Source: Isoetes taiwanensis (Eukaryota > Streptophyta > Lycopodiopsida > Isoetales > Isoetaceae). Taken from it: a stretch of DNA of 64,000 nucleotides. Of the stretch, positions 35,676 to 46,905 are shown in pieces. The translations under genes and the position numbers were made by a program. The notes beneath the pieces are model-generated. The model worked only from the letters and a program-made list of their open reading frames with translations, did not search any database and was not told the origin of the DNA. The number at the start of each line of letters is the position of its first letter. Position 1 is the first letter of the stretch. The stretch is from assembly GCA_021234155.1 (NCBI GenBank), contig JAJEKV010000161.1, positions 1,021,316 through 1,085,315 on the forward strand, given 5' to 3'.

Positions 35676-36380
35676 TCTCCCATGCATTTCATGGTGCTGT
35701 GTGGATGATTGTCTTCTTGAAGATTGACGAATCTATGATGTTTTTATCTATTTTATATTGTTGGTTTAGTAAGGTATGCACTTTTTATACCAAAATGGAT
35801 TCCAAGTTTATGGATGCTATTCTGTAAGTATTCAAACTCTTTGACTGCAATATTGAATACTTCTAAGAATATTTTGTTAATGTTTCTAAAATTAATGAAA
35901 GGTCTATTCTATGATCAAATTTAAGTTGCTCTCTGATCTCCTTAATAAAATACCCCAATTTTTTTAATCGGATTTCAGATTTATTTTCCATTGAGTTTGG
36001 TTATTTCAATTCCTTTAAGAATGCTTTCCCTAATTTTGTATTATTTGATCTGCTGGTCATACTCTCTGCCCACTCTTTAGTGGTTAATAGTGGTCTTATT
36101 TGGGATTATGTCTTCCTCTAGGGTCTATATCTGTAATAATTTTATTGTGTCTTATATGATAAATATTTTTGGGCTTATGGTCCTTCCTCTGAATTTCCAT
36201 AATTATAGTAGAATTGGTTGGGAGTCCTATATGTTTTGGTGGCTTTGTGCTTATTCTTTCTTAGTTCCTCTACTTTTATTCTTTCTATGATGTAAACATG
36301 GACTTGTTTGGTAATTGGAATAGTCTTGTATTATGTTGGCATCTTTTTGCTAAGTTATGGGCTAAGTTTAGCTCAACATG

Positions 36381-36475
36381 TCTCTAAGGCTTCCCCAATT
36401 TGGGGTCTGATAAGTCCAATAATCCCTAGGGATTATTTGGATGTCGGCTTAAGTCATTAGGATTAGGTTAGACCA

Positions 36476-36478
<3 letters not shown>
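36381..36478 (+). ncRNA. R2 structured block, 3'-truncated (A5)
   Basis: TCTCTAAGGC, hairpin CCCCaatttGGGG, CTGATAAGTCC, a long hairpin (CCAATAATCCC at 36416-36426 with GGGATTATTTGG at 36429-36440), GGATGTC, then CATTAGGATTAGG and the TA tract. The closing strand GCCTTAGAGA is missing because the copy ends at TA. Confidence 0.6.
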
Positions 36479-36539
<61 letters not shown>

Positions 36540-36597
36540 TATCATATCATATCATATCATATCATATCATATCATATCATATCATATCATATCATAC
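36478..36597. repeat. Compound (TA)n and (ATATC)n tract
   Basis: About 30 TA units run into about 12 ATATC pentamers (36536-36597). The tract sits between the R2 end of A5 and a family B body fragment. Confidence 0.95.
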
Positions 36598-36740
36598 CTA
36601 TATATGTTGGTATACTTAACGGTCTCAGATCGCACGGAACAGATCCGACGGTCCACGTCGCTCGGGGCCATATCTCACGGCTCAGATCGCGTGGGAGTTT
36701 ATTTCCGATCGATCCATGGCCTATTCTGATCTTTAGATTC
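36598..36740. repeat. Family B body fragment
   Basis: GATCCGACGGTCCACGTCGC and ATCGCGTGGGAGTTTATTTC units identical in style to 19240-19420. It ends in a 26-bp stretch (36714-36739) that is also present at 33668-33693 next to the left end of A5. Confidence 0.6.
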
Positions 36741-36849
36741 GACGGATAGAATTCAGAAATGCAGATCCATTGCCGTCCACCCAAAGGGCGTCCTTCTTTA
36801 TGTAACACTGCTCCAAAACATCCATAACCGAATGAAATCTGGAGATGCA

Positions 36850-36957
36850 AGATTGGTTACCTGCAGCCAACCAGTCCAACATTAGCATAAAACATGGTAA
36901 AGAGGAAAGGGCTGACAGGTAAGCAGTAATCTTGCATGGCTCAACGCCCTTCACCAA
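36850..36957 (-). ncRNA. R1 pseudoknot block (A10)
   Basis: Sense strand: TGGTGAA pairs with TTTACCA (with a G-U pair where other copies have A-T). A GGCgttgaGCC hairpin follows. TTACCTG (complement of 36916-36922) pairs with CAGGTAA (complement of 36857-36863). In this copy the region is also open as protein (AYLSALSSLPCFMLMLDWLAAG, a membrane-helix-like stretch), so it could once have been coding. Confidence 0.55.
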
Positions 36958-37162
36958 ATAATTGCTTCAGAAAATTTAGTGCTAGATAACAATCAGCAAA
37001 TTTATGACTCAATAGACAGACTAGTTTGTATACAAACCATACTCATTTGTGAGGGTGTTCTTTCTCCCAGTTAACCAGCATTACTATACGAACTTAGCAT
37101 TTACCAAAATCAAACCTGATTTTATAGAAGCTCTTTCTTCTCCACTTGATTCGTCCTGTGGC

Positions 37163-37688
37163 TCAAGTCCATGGGCTATTGTGCTTTGAAAAATGCTTGG
37201 TTCCCTGATCTATTTGCTGCACAGCTTTTTGTGAATCATACTTATCCAAGCCACTCTTTCTCTTAGTGGTGACACCCATCTCCAGCTTATATTCGTCAAC
37301 TATACTGGTTAAGATCTGTTTGCCAGGCTGAGCATAAGCCTCATTCCGCTTCCTGCAAATGGCTACAAGGTCCAGCCCTGCATTCTTGATCAATACTTGT
37401 ATCTAACATGTTTATGCCATTAAGAAATTGCTTGTCAGATTGTGCATATACCTCATTCTCCTTCTTGCACAAAGCTGCACGATCCAGCCCTGCATTCTTG
37501 ATCAAAACCTGATCTCATGTCTATTAAGCTTACTCTTCACGCCTGGAGGCGGAGGCGCCAACGCCATCACTAGTTTACTGTTAGTGCTTTTTGCCCAAGG
37601 CTGCCGGATCCAGCCCTGTATTCTGGAACAAAACCATCATCTCAAGTCTGTCACGCTTGCTTTTCATACCTGGAGGCAGCGGCGCCAT
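37163..37688 (-). pseudogene. Tandemly duplicated SAP-like exon of A10
   Basis: Two start regions are visible on the minus strand: MAPLPPGMKSKRDRLEMM from 37688 (35 codons, then stop) and MALAPPPPGVKSKLNRHE from 37567. Each is followed by a helix unit: LFQNTGLDPAALGKKH, then LIKNAGLDRAALCKKENE, then a third, LIKNAGLDLVAICRKRNEAY, open from 37393 to 37163. The layout (basic PPG start, then L-I/F-x-x-x-G-L-D helices) parallels MSKAGRPEGA...LIEFLRRNGLE of A5. Frameshifts separate the units, so this is a decayed or diversifying version of the family exon. Confidence 0.5.
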
Positions 37689-39161
37689 CGCCAGAATGCC
37701 ACCGTGAAAACCAGATATTAAGTCCCCCTTTTTTTTCCTTTATCTTATAGCCTGTCGGCAGTTGTAGCTGCACCGCCACATCCAGGTGCCGCTTTCCTCT
37801 ATTTTGCAACCCCATGGCCGGATAAGCCATCACCAAGTGCCAGTTGCTAACTCTGCTTTGCCAAATTCAGACCTAAACTAGCACTTACATGCATGTAACT
37901 CCAGTTCTGGCGGAGCCCCAGTCCGTGGCATCATGCCATATATCCTCCTGTACTATCGCTTACAGCCATAGCCATTTTCTTTGATCATACCGGAATATTT
38001 GTTTCCCCCTAAAAAAATGTTAGTATAAAGCTCATGCGGTCAGTCTACTGTCAAACCCTAGGGTCGTGAAACCAGTTGAAAACCAATTGTTGTTTCCAAA
38101 TTGTCATCTGTTACTATGGGCCATCATAGCCCAGGCTTATTAATTGGGTGATATTTTCAGCACCATCCGGTGTTCCACCATTACTACTAAGTATTTTATA
38201 AGCGACAAAATGTTATCCATTATATTTAAGGCCGATCATGGTCATAGCTTAATATTTTTTAAGAAAGAATATCGTGTATGCCAAGTGTCCATGTTTCGAC
38301 ACTATTTTTCTGTGCACTATCTTTGCACTATCTTAGTTTGTTCTGCTGCCTGCCACCATAGAGACAAAAAATTCCACAACAAGGGCCATACGTCTTCACG
38401 TTCGTAGGTCTCCTGTACAACTATACCATAAATGGTATGTTTTTCGTAAATTAAAAATCCTTTGCCATTTTCCCATGAGAAAATATCTTACCTAGGTCTG
38501 CAACAACCTGCATGTGTCAGCTGCTCAAAATATCGTTGCCACCATGCAACAATAAAATTTCATGTTTAAACAAATCAAGGCAACATGGACGGATTAATGT
38601 TTTGCCATCATGCCACCATGGAAAATAAACCATGTGGGAAAACCATGTGGTTTTTCTTCCGGTATCCATATACTTACTGTTTGTACACCATTGTGGACCA
38701 CACGGGCCACTTGCTGATGCCTACACTACACAAACACATGTGAACCTAGTGTTTATACCAACTCCATATTTTTCTTAACTCATGGACCAGTTAGTCTAAA
38801 AACTGAGCTGTAGATTTGAAAAAAAATTCCTAAAAAAATTCTTTTCTTTACCCTGAGGTGAACCTGGTTCATTTCATAATCCAACTTCCAGTTCACAATG
38901 TCATTGATTTGAGGTGATGCAACCCTGTAAAACTTGCTTTTTATTTTTACGTCCCCCAACTGGTCAATTATGCACTAACCTGGAAGCATGGTTTGCTTAG
39001 TAGATTTGAACTTGCCATTTTCGCTTGTTCTCCAATAGTGCAACATATGCCATCGTAAACCAAATTGCTGATGTCTTAGTGCTACACTAGATCATGTGAA
39101 CCAAGTATTTATACTGGACAAAACCGCACGTTAATTTGATATATATATATGTATATATATA

Positions 39162-39604
39162 AGCTAAATCCTACCTCCAACCGGAAGGCAGTGAAATACC
39201 TGCTGAGTATAGGGACAGGAGGACCCCCATACTCATAGGGATCCCCCTGCCAACTGTACTACAACTAGTTAATAAAACATAAAAGCCAGTACTGCATATT
39301 AGTGGCATAGGTGCTTTTCAGTGATATGCCCGAGGGCTTGCTTTGTTTGGCCATAGGCCGTACTTTGGTAGTATAATCATACTCAGATTGCACACTTATA
39401 TTTGCATATGTTTTTTTTCCAAAAAAAGAAATTGCTTCTACAAGTAAACATTACCTAGAATATGACTGTCTCCAACGATCGTTCTTTTCTGCAATACTCC
39501 ATTAGGCCTTTTTTCCTTAAAGTGAGCTAGATGGCGGATGTCATCCACATCATTGTTAAATGTGCTGCTTTCCTCATTTCAGCCTCATCGTGATATCCTT
39601 TTGC
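39162..39604 (-). mobile_element. Short element with R3-type hairpin end
   Basis: CCTACCTCCAACCGGAAGGCAG beside the left TA tract, then a long imperfect hairpin at 39217-39249 (AGGACCCCCATA with ATAGGGATCCCCCT). It is about 440 bp, close in size to 30590-31049. No coding region. Confidence 0.5.
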
Positions 39605-40148
39605 TATATATATATATAAATATAAATATATATAACAGGTTGGAGACGGTTGCAACATAAGAGCTAGTTACGGCACTTGTGAAGCTCATACCGCTGTAGG
39701 AGATGTCAAGTACTCTCACAACACTGGCTCAAAATACTAAGAGCTGTGTAGTCTCCTTTATTGCATACGCTCAAAGTACTAGAGCTATGTTTTATCTGGA
39801 GCTTTTTGCATAGCGCCCAGACTTTATTAAAAGGCGACTTTCCTTGGATATTTATGGTCACCTAGACATTGGCCATTACATGCACATCTTGGCTAGGGTC
39901 AACAAAATTGATGATAGTAATTGACGGACTTGTCGAGGGCGGAATGCTCCCTTGCCTTGCATACTGCAATGAGTATGGCAAGAAAAATAGTTTGGAGACC
40001 TTGGCTATATGCTTAGGCTTTGTTAAACAAAATTGACAAAAACATGAAAAATGGCTTAATGCCATACAAAATTAATAAGTATAATTTTGACATTTAAATT
40101 TTTCATGTCAATCATGTAAATTGGTTTAGGTGTAAATTGGTTTAGGGC

Positions 40149-40331
40149 ATGGGCGCCAAACGACCGCCTGGTTGCTACCAACCCAGCTGGTTGCTACCAA
40201 CCCAGAAGATTCGGATATGGCAAACAAAGCTCCAGATCTCGGATTTTATGCTCATTGCTCATCTTTGATGAAGCTAGAAGATTCTATCACGACCGATACA
40301 AAGCCACACAAAGAACACATATCAGGTGTGT
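40149..40331 (+). pseudogene. Eroded AT-hook-type exon of A4
   Basis: The ATG at 40149 opens MGAKRPPGC, comparable to MGPKRAGRPPGA of A9. A perfect tandem 18-bp duplication (GGTTGCTACCAACCCAGC-type) follows at about 40168-40205. The frame then closes; an overlapping frame stays open from 40172 to 40375 and reaches a CAG|GTGTGT donor-like site near 40325. No helix motif like that of A5 is recognisable. Confidence 0.35.
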
Positions 40332-41622
40332 CTTACATTCTATTCTACTTCGTAAATCCTCTAGTTATGGAGTAGGAAATCCCAGAAAGAAACTTTGAAG
40401 AATAAAGCTTCATAAGAAAGCTGCAGATCACATTTAGGTCGGATTTCAGAAATCGTTTTCTGACATAGCTAATCTCGTCAAAACTTGACTGTTTTTTCAT
40501 GAAAAGATAGAGCGTACTGTGCCATTTCCGAAACATATAATTAATAAAAAAACAGAGCTCTGTGCTAAGAGCTATGCCTGTTTTTGTAGGGGCTGTCATT
40601 TTATGGCAGCAAGTACTTATCTTCCATTTTTTACAAGCTTAGACTTAAAATTTGATGGAGATGCACCTAAGATGAAATATAGACTTAAGAAAGGGGCTTC
40701 TTTTGCTTCTATTCTCAAGACGTTTAGTTGCTTATATCTCTTACTATCGTCAGTTAACTAACAAATCATGTAGCTTTACATATGATTTTCAATGCAAACG
40801 GTGCTAAGCTATGGGCTTGGAGCAAAAGCCAGCGTCTTTGGCACTCTTTATCAAGATTGAAACTATCTTACAGATCTGATTTTAAGATCAATGGTAGTTC
40901 TTAAAATAATGATCTAATTTGAGAACTTGGAAACTACCCAAATAAGACGTAATGTAAATACATGCTGAAATAATGTTTCTTAAAATGCAAATGCATAACT
41001 GAGATAATTCATTGATAGGCTAAATTATTCTTGAACTAGTTATGTTCTACTTTGTATATCTCCGGGTTATGGAGTAGAAAATCCTAGAAAGAAACTTTGA
41101 AGCAAAAGTTTCATAATAAAGCTGCAGATTTCATTAGGTCGGATTTCAGAAATCGTTTTCTGACATAGCAAATCTCTTCAAAACTTGACTGTTTTTCCTT
41201 GAGAGGATAGAGCATATCATGCCGTTTAAAAAAACATATAATTAATAAAAAAACAGAGTCTTGTGCTAAGAGTTATGGCAGTTTCTGTGCGGGCTGTTAT
41301 TTCATGGCAGCAAATACTTATTCTTCATTTTTGACATGCTTAGACTTAAAATTTCAGAGAGATGCACCTAAGTCAAAATGTAGACTCAGAAAAGGAGCTT
41401 CTTTTGCTTCTATTCTTGAGAACTTTGGTTGCTTATATCTCTTGCTATTGTCATTTAGATAACAAACTATGTAGCTCTCCGCCTACTTTTTGGAGGCTAT
41501 CGGTAATTTTGATTATACTATTATATTTTGAACTGCAATTTTTGGGATTTAAGAAAAATCTCAAGTTTTAATTCCATTTCTCTTTCTTGTTAACGTTTAC
41601 TTTCGGGGCAAAAAGGATACAA

Positions 41623-41722
41623 TTGGTGATCAGTGATAAACTGAGAGACCCATTGTACCTTTTGGCCCTTGCATCGTTACCGGGATTACTGCTAACGTTT
41701 GCATGATTGGCTGCAGGTACGG
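41623..41722 (+). ncRNA. R1 pseudoknot block, subfamily 2 (A4)
   Basis: TTGGTGA (41623-41629) can pair with TTACCGG (41677-41683) using wobbles. CAGTgataaACTG is a hairpin (41631-41643). GTACCT (41655-41660) pairs exactly with AGGTAC (41715-41720). GCTAACGTTTGCATG lies between. The order matches subfamily 1, with changed but still complementary sequences. Confidence 0.6.
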
Positions 41723-41924
41723 GTTCTCTCCTCCAATTGTCTCTGTTTTTGCTACCAAGGTCGGCGTTAACATGGAAGGTTATGGAATTACGAAAAAAAT
41801 GTAACTGTATGCTATACGTTTTACAAGTTATTGTTTAAACTATACACTTTCAAGATAAGTCTACTTTGCAATTTGCTCTCTACTTTGTACGTATGCTTTA
41901 GAATTTGTCTCAACTACTTTTCAT

Positions 41925-42075
41925 TAAGGATGCATAGTTTTGGGGCTTGAGAAATCAGCCCTCGACTAAATATCCCTAAATGTTAAGTGTTGAGATATGC
42001 TTAAGAATCGCTTGTAACAGTTTTTCATTAAGGACACATAGTTTTGGGGCTTGAGAAATCAGCCCTCTACTAGGT
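41925..42075 (+). repeat. Two motif-M hairpins
   Basis: CATAGTTTTGGGGCTTGAG then AAATCAGCCCTC occurs twice, about 97 bp apart. GGGCT and AGCCC can form a stem. Both units are also present in A2 and A3. Related units with different but paired sequence occur three times in A9 (58395-58715). Confidence 0.55.
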
Positions 42076-42148
42076 AGCCTGAATGTGAAAGTAATGTACA
42101 GCTTCAGACAAGTATTGAGCTTATTTAGTATTCTTGTTGGACTCATTT

Positions 42149-42252
42149 GGTTTAGGGCCTGGGTAGTGCCAGGACAGAATTTCTCTAGCTTCGGTTAAGT
42201 GACCAAGTTAGGAGTATGGACTTGGCTAGATTAGACCCTAGGCAAAGGAAAG
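42149..42252 (+). ncRNA. R2-type terminal block (A4)
   Basis: GGGCCTGGGTAGTGCCAGG (hairpin CCTGG/CCAGG), CTAGC paired with GCTAG, an inner stem CCAAGT/ACTTGG, then ATTAGACCCTAGGC and AGTATATATA. Copies are at 13681-13782, 28005-28106 and 31050-31150 (minus), with a diverged one at 58193-58292 (minus). Confidence 0.55.
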
Positions 42253-43242
42253 TATATATATATATATCTCAATATATATATAATTATTAGGAGTGGCTTC
42301 CGGAAGCTTCTTTATATTCACCCCCCTCAGATCTTGGCCGTCGGTTTGCTCCCTTGCAATCTCGTCCGTCGGATCTGGTGGCTTCTAGAAGCTTCCTGGC
42401 GGCCCTCTGGTGGCCCATCTCGACCGTCCATTTGTTTGGGGATCTCCCAACTTTTACCCAAAATTTTTTTGCGTTAGGGGGGAATTGAACCCCTGACCCC
42501 TTCACCCCCACAAGGGGGGTTTGGGGGGAACCCCTTAACCAACTTTCCACACTTCCATTCAGGAATATGGGTGTGCTTTTTTCTTGTTAAGGTTACCTCC
42601 AACCCTAATAATTCTAGAATATCTAGGATGGTTCTAGAATTTAGGGTTTGCACATATATCCCACATGCATAGATGCAAAAAAGAGCCTTTTTTCAGTATA
42701 TAAAGAAGCCATCCAGATGGGAATAAGCATTCTGGTTTTTGGCTAGAAAATTCTAGATTGGAGTTCTAGAATGCTCTAGGAAGATCTAGGATGTTCCAAA
42801 AATTATGGAATGTCTTTGGAAAATTCAGGGGGGGGTTCTGGAACATAGAACCTTCTAGAACAATAAAAAAAAAGTTGTAAAATTTTGTAAAAAGTAAAAA
42901 AAAAAAAGTTACGAAATTTGAACCTTATTGTACAAGAACCTATTCTAGAATATAGAACCTTCTAGAACAATAAAAAAAAGTTGTAAAATTTTGTAAAAAG
43001 TAAAAAAAAGTTACGAAATTTGAACCTTATTCTAGAAAAAACTATTCTAGAATTTAGGATTTGCACATATATCCCACATGCATAGATGCAAAAAATAGCC
43101 TCTTTTTCAGTATATAAAGCTATCCAGATGAGAATAAGCATTCTGGTTTTTGGGTGGGGGGTCTAGAACATAGAACCTTCTAAACATGCTAAAATTGGAA
43201 CTTGCTCCGTAGGAACATGCACCGTAGGACGTGTTAAAAATT

Positions 43243-43244
<2 letters not shown>
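42253..43244 (-). mobile_element. Family B element with two promoter blocks
   Basis: TA at 42253-42282, a body with GACCGTC units (42330-42430), a tRNA-like segment (42477-42550), and TTCTAGAAT motifs. A tandem duplication follows: 42640-42760 and 43040-43160 each carry CACATATATCCCACATGCAT and a TATATAAAG box. Two AATAAAAAAAAGTTGTAAAA units lie near 42865 and 42970. The right edge is CACCGTAGGACGTGTTAAAA before TA. Confidence 0.65.
42477..42550 (-). repeat. tRNA-like segment (family B)
   Basis: The minus strand reads GGAAAGTTGGTTAAGGGGTT and ends GGTCAGGGGTTCAATTCCCC, giving A-box and B-box matches. It is a close sister of 19618-19690. Confidence 0.65.

Positions 43245-43309
<65 letters not shown>
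43244..43309. repeat. (TA)n tract
   Basis: About 33 TA units shared as the edge of a family B module (left) and the R2 end of A6 (right). Confidence 0.95.
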
Positions 43310-43425
43310 TAATCTGAACAAAACCTTATGATTTGTTGAGACATCCAAGCTTTACCAAATTAACTAAGAGGTAAAGCGGGACTTATCAGACCCCAAAAGG
43401 GGAAGCCTTAGAGATTTCACAAGAA
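43310..43425 (-). ncRNA. R2 structured block, 3'-truncated (A6)
   Basis: Sense: TCTCTAAGGC, CCCCttttGGGG, CTGATAAGTCC, then a perfect 8-bp stem GCTTTACC/GGTAAAGC (complement of 43370-43377 and 43349-43356), GGATGTC, CATAAGGTTTTG, AGTATATATA. The stem sequence differs from A5 and A7, yet pairing is kept. Confidence 0.6.
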
Positions 43426-43899
43426 AAAGTATTAAAAGCTTATTACCAAAATAAAACCTAACAACTTAGGGTTGCTTTTTTTTAAAATAAACATCATATT
43501 GCTGAACGAATAATACTGTACCCTATGCAGAGTAACACAAGAGGAAATTGTACTTAAGACAAAAAACACCAGTAACCTAGACCAAATCAAATTACCAAAA
43601 CTTATTTGTGAACAACATAATCAGACAGCCCATATTACTTAGGATTTAAAAGGTAAAAATGCAAAAAGAATATAAAATACTTCTGATTCAAAAGTAACTT
43701 ACAGAGTCAGCAAATGTTGCAATATCCCAGCCAACATTTAAAGTTTCCATAAAGGTTTGAAATAGTAGTACCCATTATGGTTGCATATTTAATATAAGGA
43801 AACACTTACCAAAACAACATGTACATAATAAATGAGTGTTCATAAGCTTGCAGAACAAATCCACAAGAAAACATCATGCCAAATCCACAAAACATGGGA

Positions 43900-44010
43900 G
43901 AAGGAGTTCGGTTACCTGCAGCAAAAAAGCATACATTAGCCTAAGAAGGGTAATAATGCCTATGCTAGCAGGTAAGCTATGAACAACCTTGGCCTTTCGG
44001 CCCTTTACCC
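43900..44010 (-). ncRNA. R1 pseudoknot block (A6)
   Basis: GGGTAAA (complement of 44004-44010), hairpin GGCCGAAAGGCC with a GAAA loop, TTACCTGC (complement of 43968-43975), TTATTACCC, GGCTAATGTATGC, and GCAGGTAA (complement of 43912-43919). This is the best-paired copy. A frame also runs through it on the same strand (43874-44083). Confidence 0.65.
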
Positions 44011-44947
44011 ACAGATAGAAAGAATAATTAGAAAATGAGCATACATTAAGAACAATTAAGGTTATATGGAAGCATAAGAACAATAAGAGTTAATATAAGC
44101 TAGTGAATCAGTCTAGGCAACAACTGGGAACATGCAGTAGATGACAGATCCTAAAGAGACAAGTCAAAAAGTAAAGCATAATAAACTGCCTGCTCAAATC
44201 AGTTTTAACCTAATGTAAAATCAGACCAGTGGTAAGGTAGATACGTTCATCCACGGTAGTAGACTTGAGTAGCAACCATGAAGCAAAGTAACATTACAAA
44301 GGCCAAACACTAGAACCACAACCATTTAATTACCACAACCTGCCAAATGCTACCGCCAACAGAAGCAGAGTAGGAGATTCCCAGCAGAAATAATGAGATC
44401 CCAGTAGATATAGTAATACAGACTATGATTCAGAGAATAAAACTATATATGCCTGTGGACCAAATACATGCATCTTGCCAAACATATTACCTTATCAAAT
44501 CTAAATACTCAGGAAATCTAAATACTCGAAATAAATGCTAAGGCCAGTCTATTATGTTGTGGCAAATCTGAGATATGGCAGTCTAAATGTAGTCTAAGCC
44601 AACACCCAATTATAACAATAAAGAAATAAAGAAATAACAGGCAGATAACATGCCCACATCAGGAATAAAAAGTGGTTTACCACGGTTGTAGCAGCAGAAA
44701 GATATACAAATGATTGAAACATAATGCTAAGACGGAATTTAAAAAGGAGAAGAAAAAACATAAACAAAGCATAGGATTAACCCTGCCCTGCGTGAATAAT
44801 TACATACACAAAACCCATTACTCCCTAACTACAAAGTAGATACTGATAGAATAAACAGTACCAGGCAATTTCATAGAGATCATGAACATTGAACTTAAAA
44901 GAAAAAAAGAGGACATAACAATCAAGAGTTCAAGCTAACTATAGAAC

Positions 44948-45265
44948 CTGATTGGGCTGGACGTCATCATTATCAGAGTCTTCATCTTCATCAGAACAAG
45001 GTACAACTTCAGTATTATAAGCAGATGCCCCGGGTGCTTTAGGATTTCTATTGCCATGACCAATCACTGATATGAACTTCGTAATTCCAGGGTCATTCTT
45101 ATCTTTGTTCGGATCCAGACCATGCTGCCTGCACAGATCAAGCAACTGCGCCTTTGTTGGTTGAGTGCCTGGATGCTCCAGGCCATGCTTTCTGAGAAAT
45201 TCAATGAGCTTGGGCCTAGTATGCCCTTTATTCTGTGCGCCCTCAGGCCTGCCTGCCTTGCTCAT
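44948..45265 (-). CDS. AT-hook/SAP-like first coding exon of A6
   Basis: 106 codons from MSKAGRPEGAQNKGHTR to DDDVQPNQ, ending at a CAG|GTTCTA donor in phase 0. The helix pair is KLIEFLRKHGLEH and QLLDLCRQHGLDPNKD, followed by GITKFIS, a short variable linker and a strongly acidic stretch (SDEDEDSDNDD). It aligns without gaps to A5 and A8 over the first 60 residues, and the differences are mostly conservative, suggesting past selection on protein. The APANV repeats of A5 are absent. An in-frame ATG 12 codons upstream exists, but the shared start supports 45265. Confidence 0.65.
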
Positions 45266-46679
45266 GGCGAACTGGAAATGCCGAATGCCAAGCCCAATCA
45301 TGGTTTATATAGAATATCTCCAACCCTAAATTAACTGTAATTGCATCATGTTAAATTAAACAATCCAGATCGTCAACCAAATACCTGGTTTACAAGAAAG
45401 CTTGAGCAAAAGCGGATAGTTAGTTACCTGTAACCAATAGCCAGTATAGAGCAATGATCAAGAATGCCACAAATCGTGATTACATCATCAAAAAGCTGGC
45501 GAAAGCCAAGCCACGATCCAGAGACGTCTACCCGCAACAGCCGGCATACTTAGGGTTCAAATGGTATATTAGGGTTCCGTCCAACACTTAGATCCAGATT
45601 TTAATATTCCGTAGAATACTGCAAATACTGAGATACTCCAAGTGCCCCAAGCCAAATTTTACCTTATTTTTAAAGGTTGTGACTTAAACATTAACCATGT
45701 GTGATACTATGGTTAGAGAAAATACCAAATGTAATTTAAACTAAATTATGTAACGAATTCCCAACCTTCAGTGGGATATACTCCTAAGTTGTCTTATTGT
45801 ATCCGCCATATGAAACATCCATAAAACCCATTGATACCAAATAAATAATGCCAAAAAAAACCACTCTGCCCAATAGTCCACGATACAAAACATACCTCGT
45901 ATACACTTAATAATCCAAATAAGATGCTTCATGTCATACCCTTGGCTCTCCGTCTAACAGGCCCAATATCATGTTAAACGACCATACTGTGCAGATCCAA
46001 ATATCGGAATACAACATTATACTCCTTTCCATAATATTAACCACAAACTGGCCCCCATGCTCCACCAATACAGTCAACATACCCCAAGGTTTAGAATGAA
46101 AAATCCAGGAGGCATGCATTGGAAAACACAGTGCCATATATCAATAAGTGGTCAACTTACCACAAAACCTCGAATACCCAATGATGTAGCCAGTTGCCAA
46201 ATATCTTCAAGTAAAATACTATGTCACCACTTTCATGACCCATGATATCCCAACATAAATCCAAAAGCCATTAGAGGGGTTAACCTAAGGTGTTACCACA
46301 ACATGCAAGACAGCCACACAAGAATTACTCACGGATCTGGGCAAATAACATGCAAGAATCAGAGAAGTAAATTTAGAGACTCCTGTATTCACTAAGTGTA
46401 CGCCAACAAGGTGCACAACATTTGACAAATTAAACCAACCACACTTGTGGTTAATCACACTGAATACAGTCCACCCTAAAGCCAAAGAGTAGGTAATACA
46501 AGGATAATCAGTATATCTTCCTATCTTTAGTGACAAATCATAACTGAATCAGTACCTTGTATTTATTAGCCTTGCAATCAAAGAGCTGCGTGTCATTCAG
46601 ATTCAGGCTGTTTCAAAACTATTAAGGAAGAAGTCAGATAAGCATATACTAAACAATAATAATTGCTAGCCGTCGCCAT

Positions 46680-46895
<216 letters not shown>

Positions 46896-46905
<10 letters not shown>

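Larger units (their letters stand above)
33639..36478 (+). mobile_element. Family A element A5 (coding subfamily)
   Basis: A TA-bounded 2.8-kb module, sense plus. Order: about 1.25 kb upstream region, TATA-like TATAAAA (34884-34890), first coding exon (34925-35305), donor GTCTTA, intron with R1 (35567-35675) and R2 (36381-36478). It is cut off at the TATATA inside R2, where a TA tract continues. The downstream exon seen in A7 and A8 is absent, so this copy probably cannot make the full protein. Confidence 0.75.
36740..39138 (-). mobile_element. Family A element A10 (variant exon, minus)
   Basis: Sense minus. A proline-rich, basic, SAP-like coding exon occurs in tandem duplicates (37163-37688), and R1 follows at 36956-36850. 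No R2 is recognisable; the left side runs into a family B fragment. The upstream part (37850-39138) is AT-rich without a recognisable gene and is bounded by TA at 39139-39161. Confidence 0.55.
39635..42252 (+). mobile_element. Family A element A4 (sense plus)
   Basis: Inverted relative to A1-A3. It starts at TA with AACAGGTTGGAGACGG and has a small AT-hook-like start at 40149 (MGAKRPPGC). A tandem duplication of about 390 bp follows (40371-40760 and 41069-41470, sharing GGTCGGATTTCAGAAATCG). Then come R1 at 41623-41722, two motif-M hairpins (41945 and 42045), and the R2-type end (42149-42252) reading AAAGGAAAGTATATATA into TA. Confidence 0.75.

Noticed and set aside
41600-41740. R1 as an ordinary membrane-helix coding exon
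   Set aside because: Frames through A1, A6 and A10 are open and hydrophobic, but A2, A3, A5, A7 and A8 carry stops in the matching frame while pairing is largely kept. Not fully excluded.
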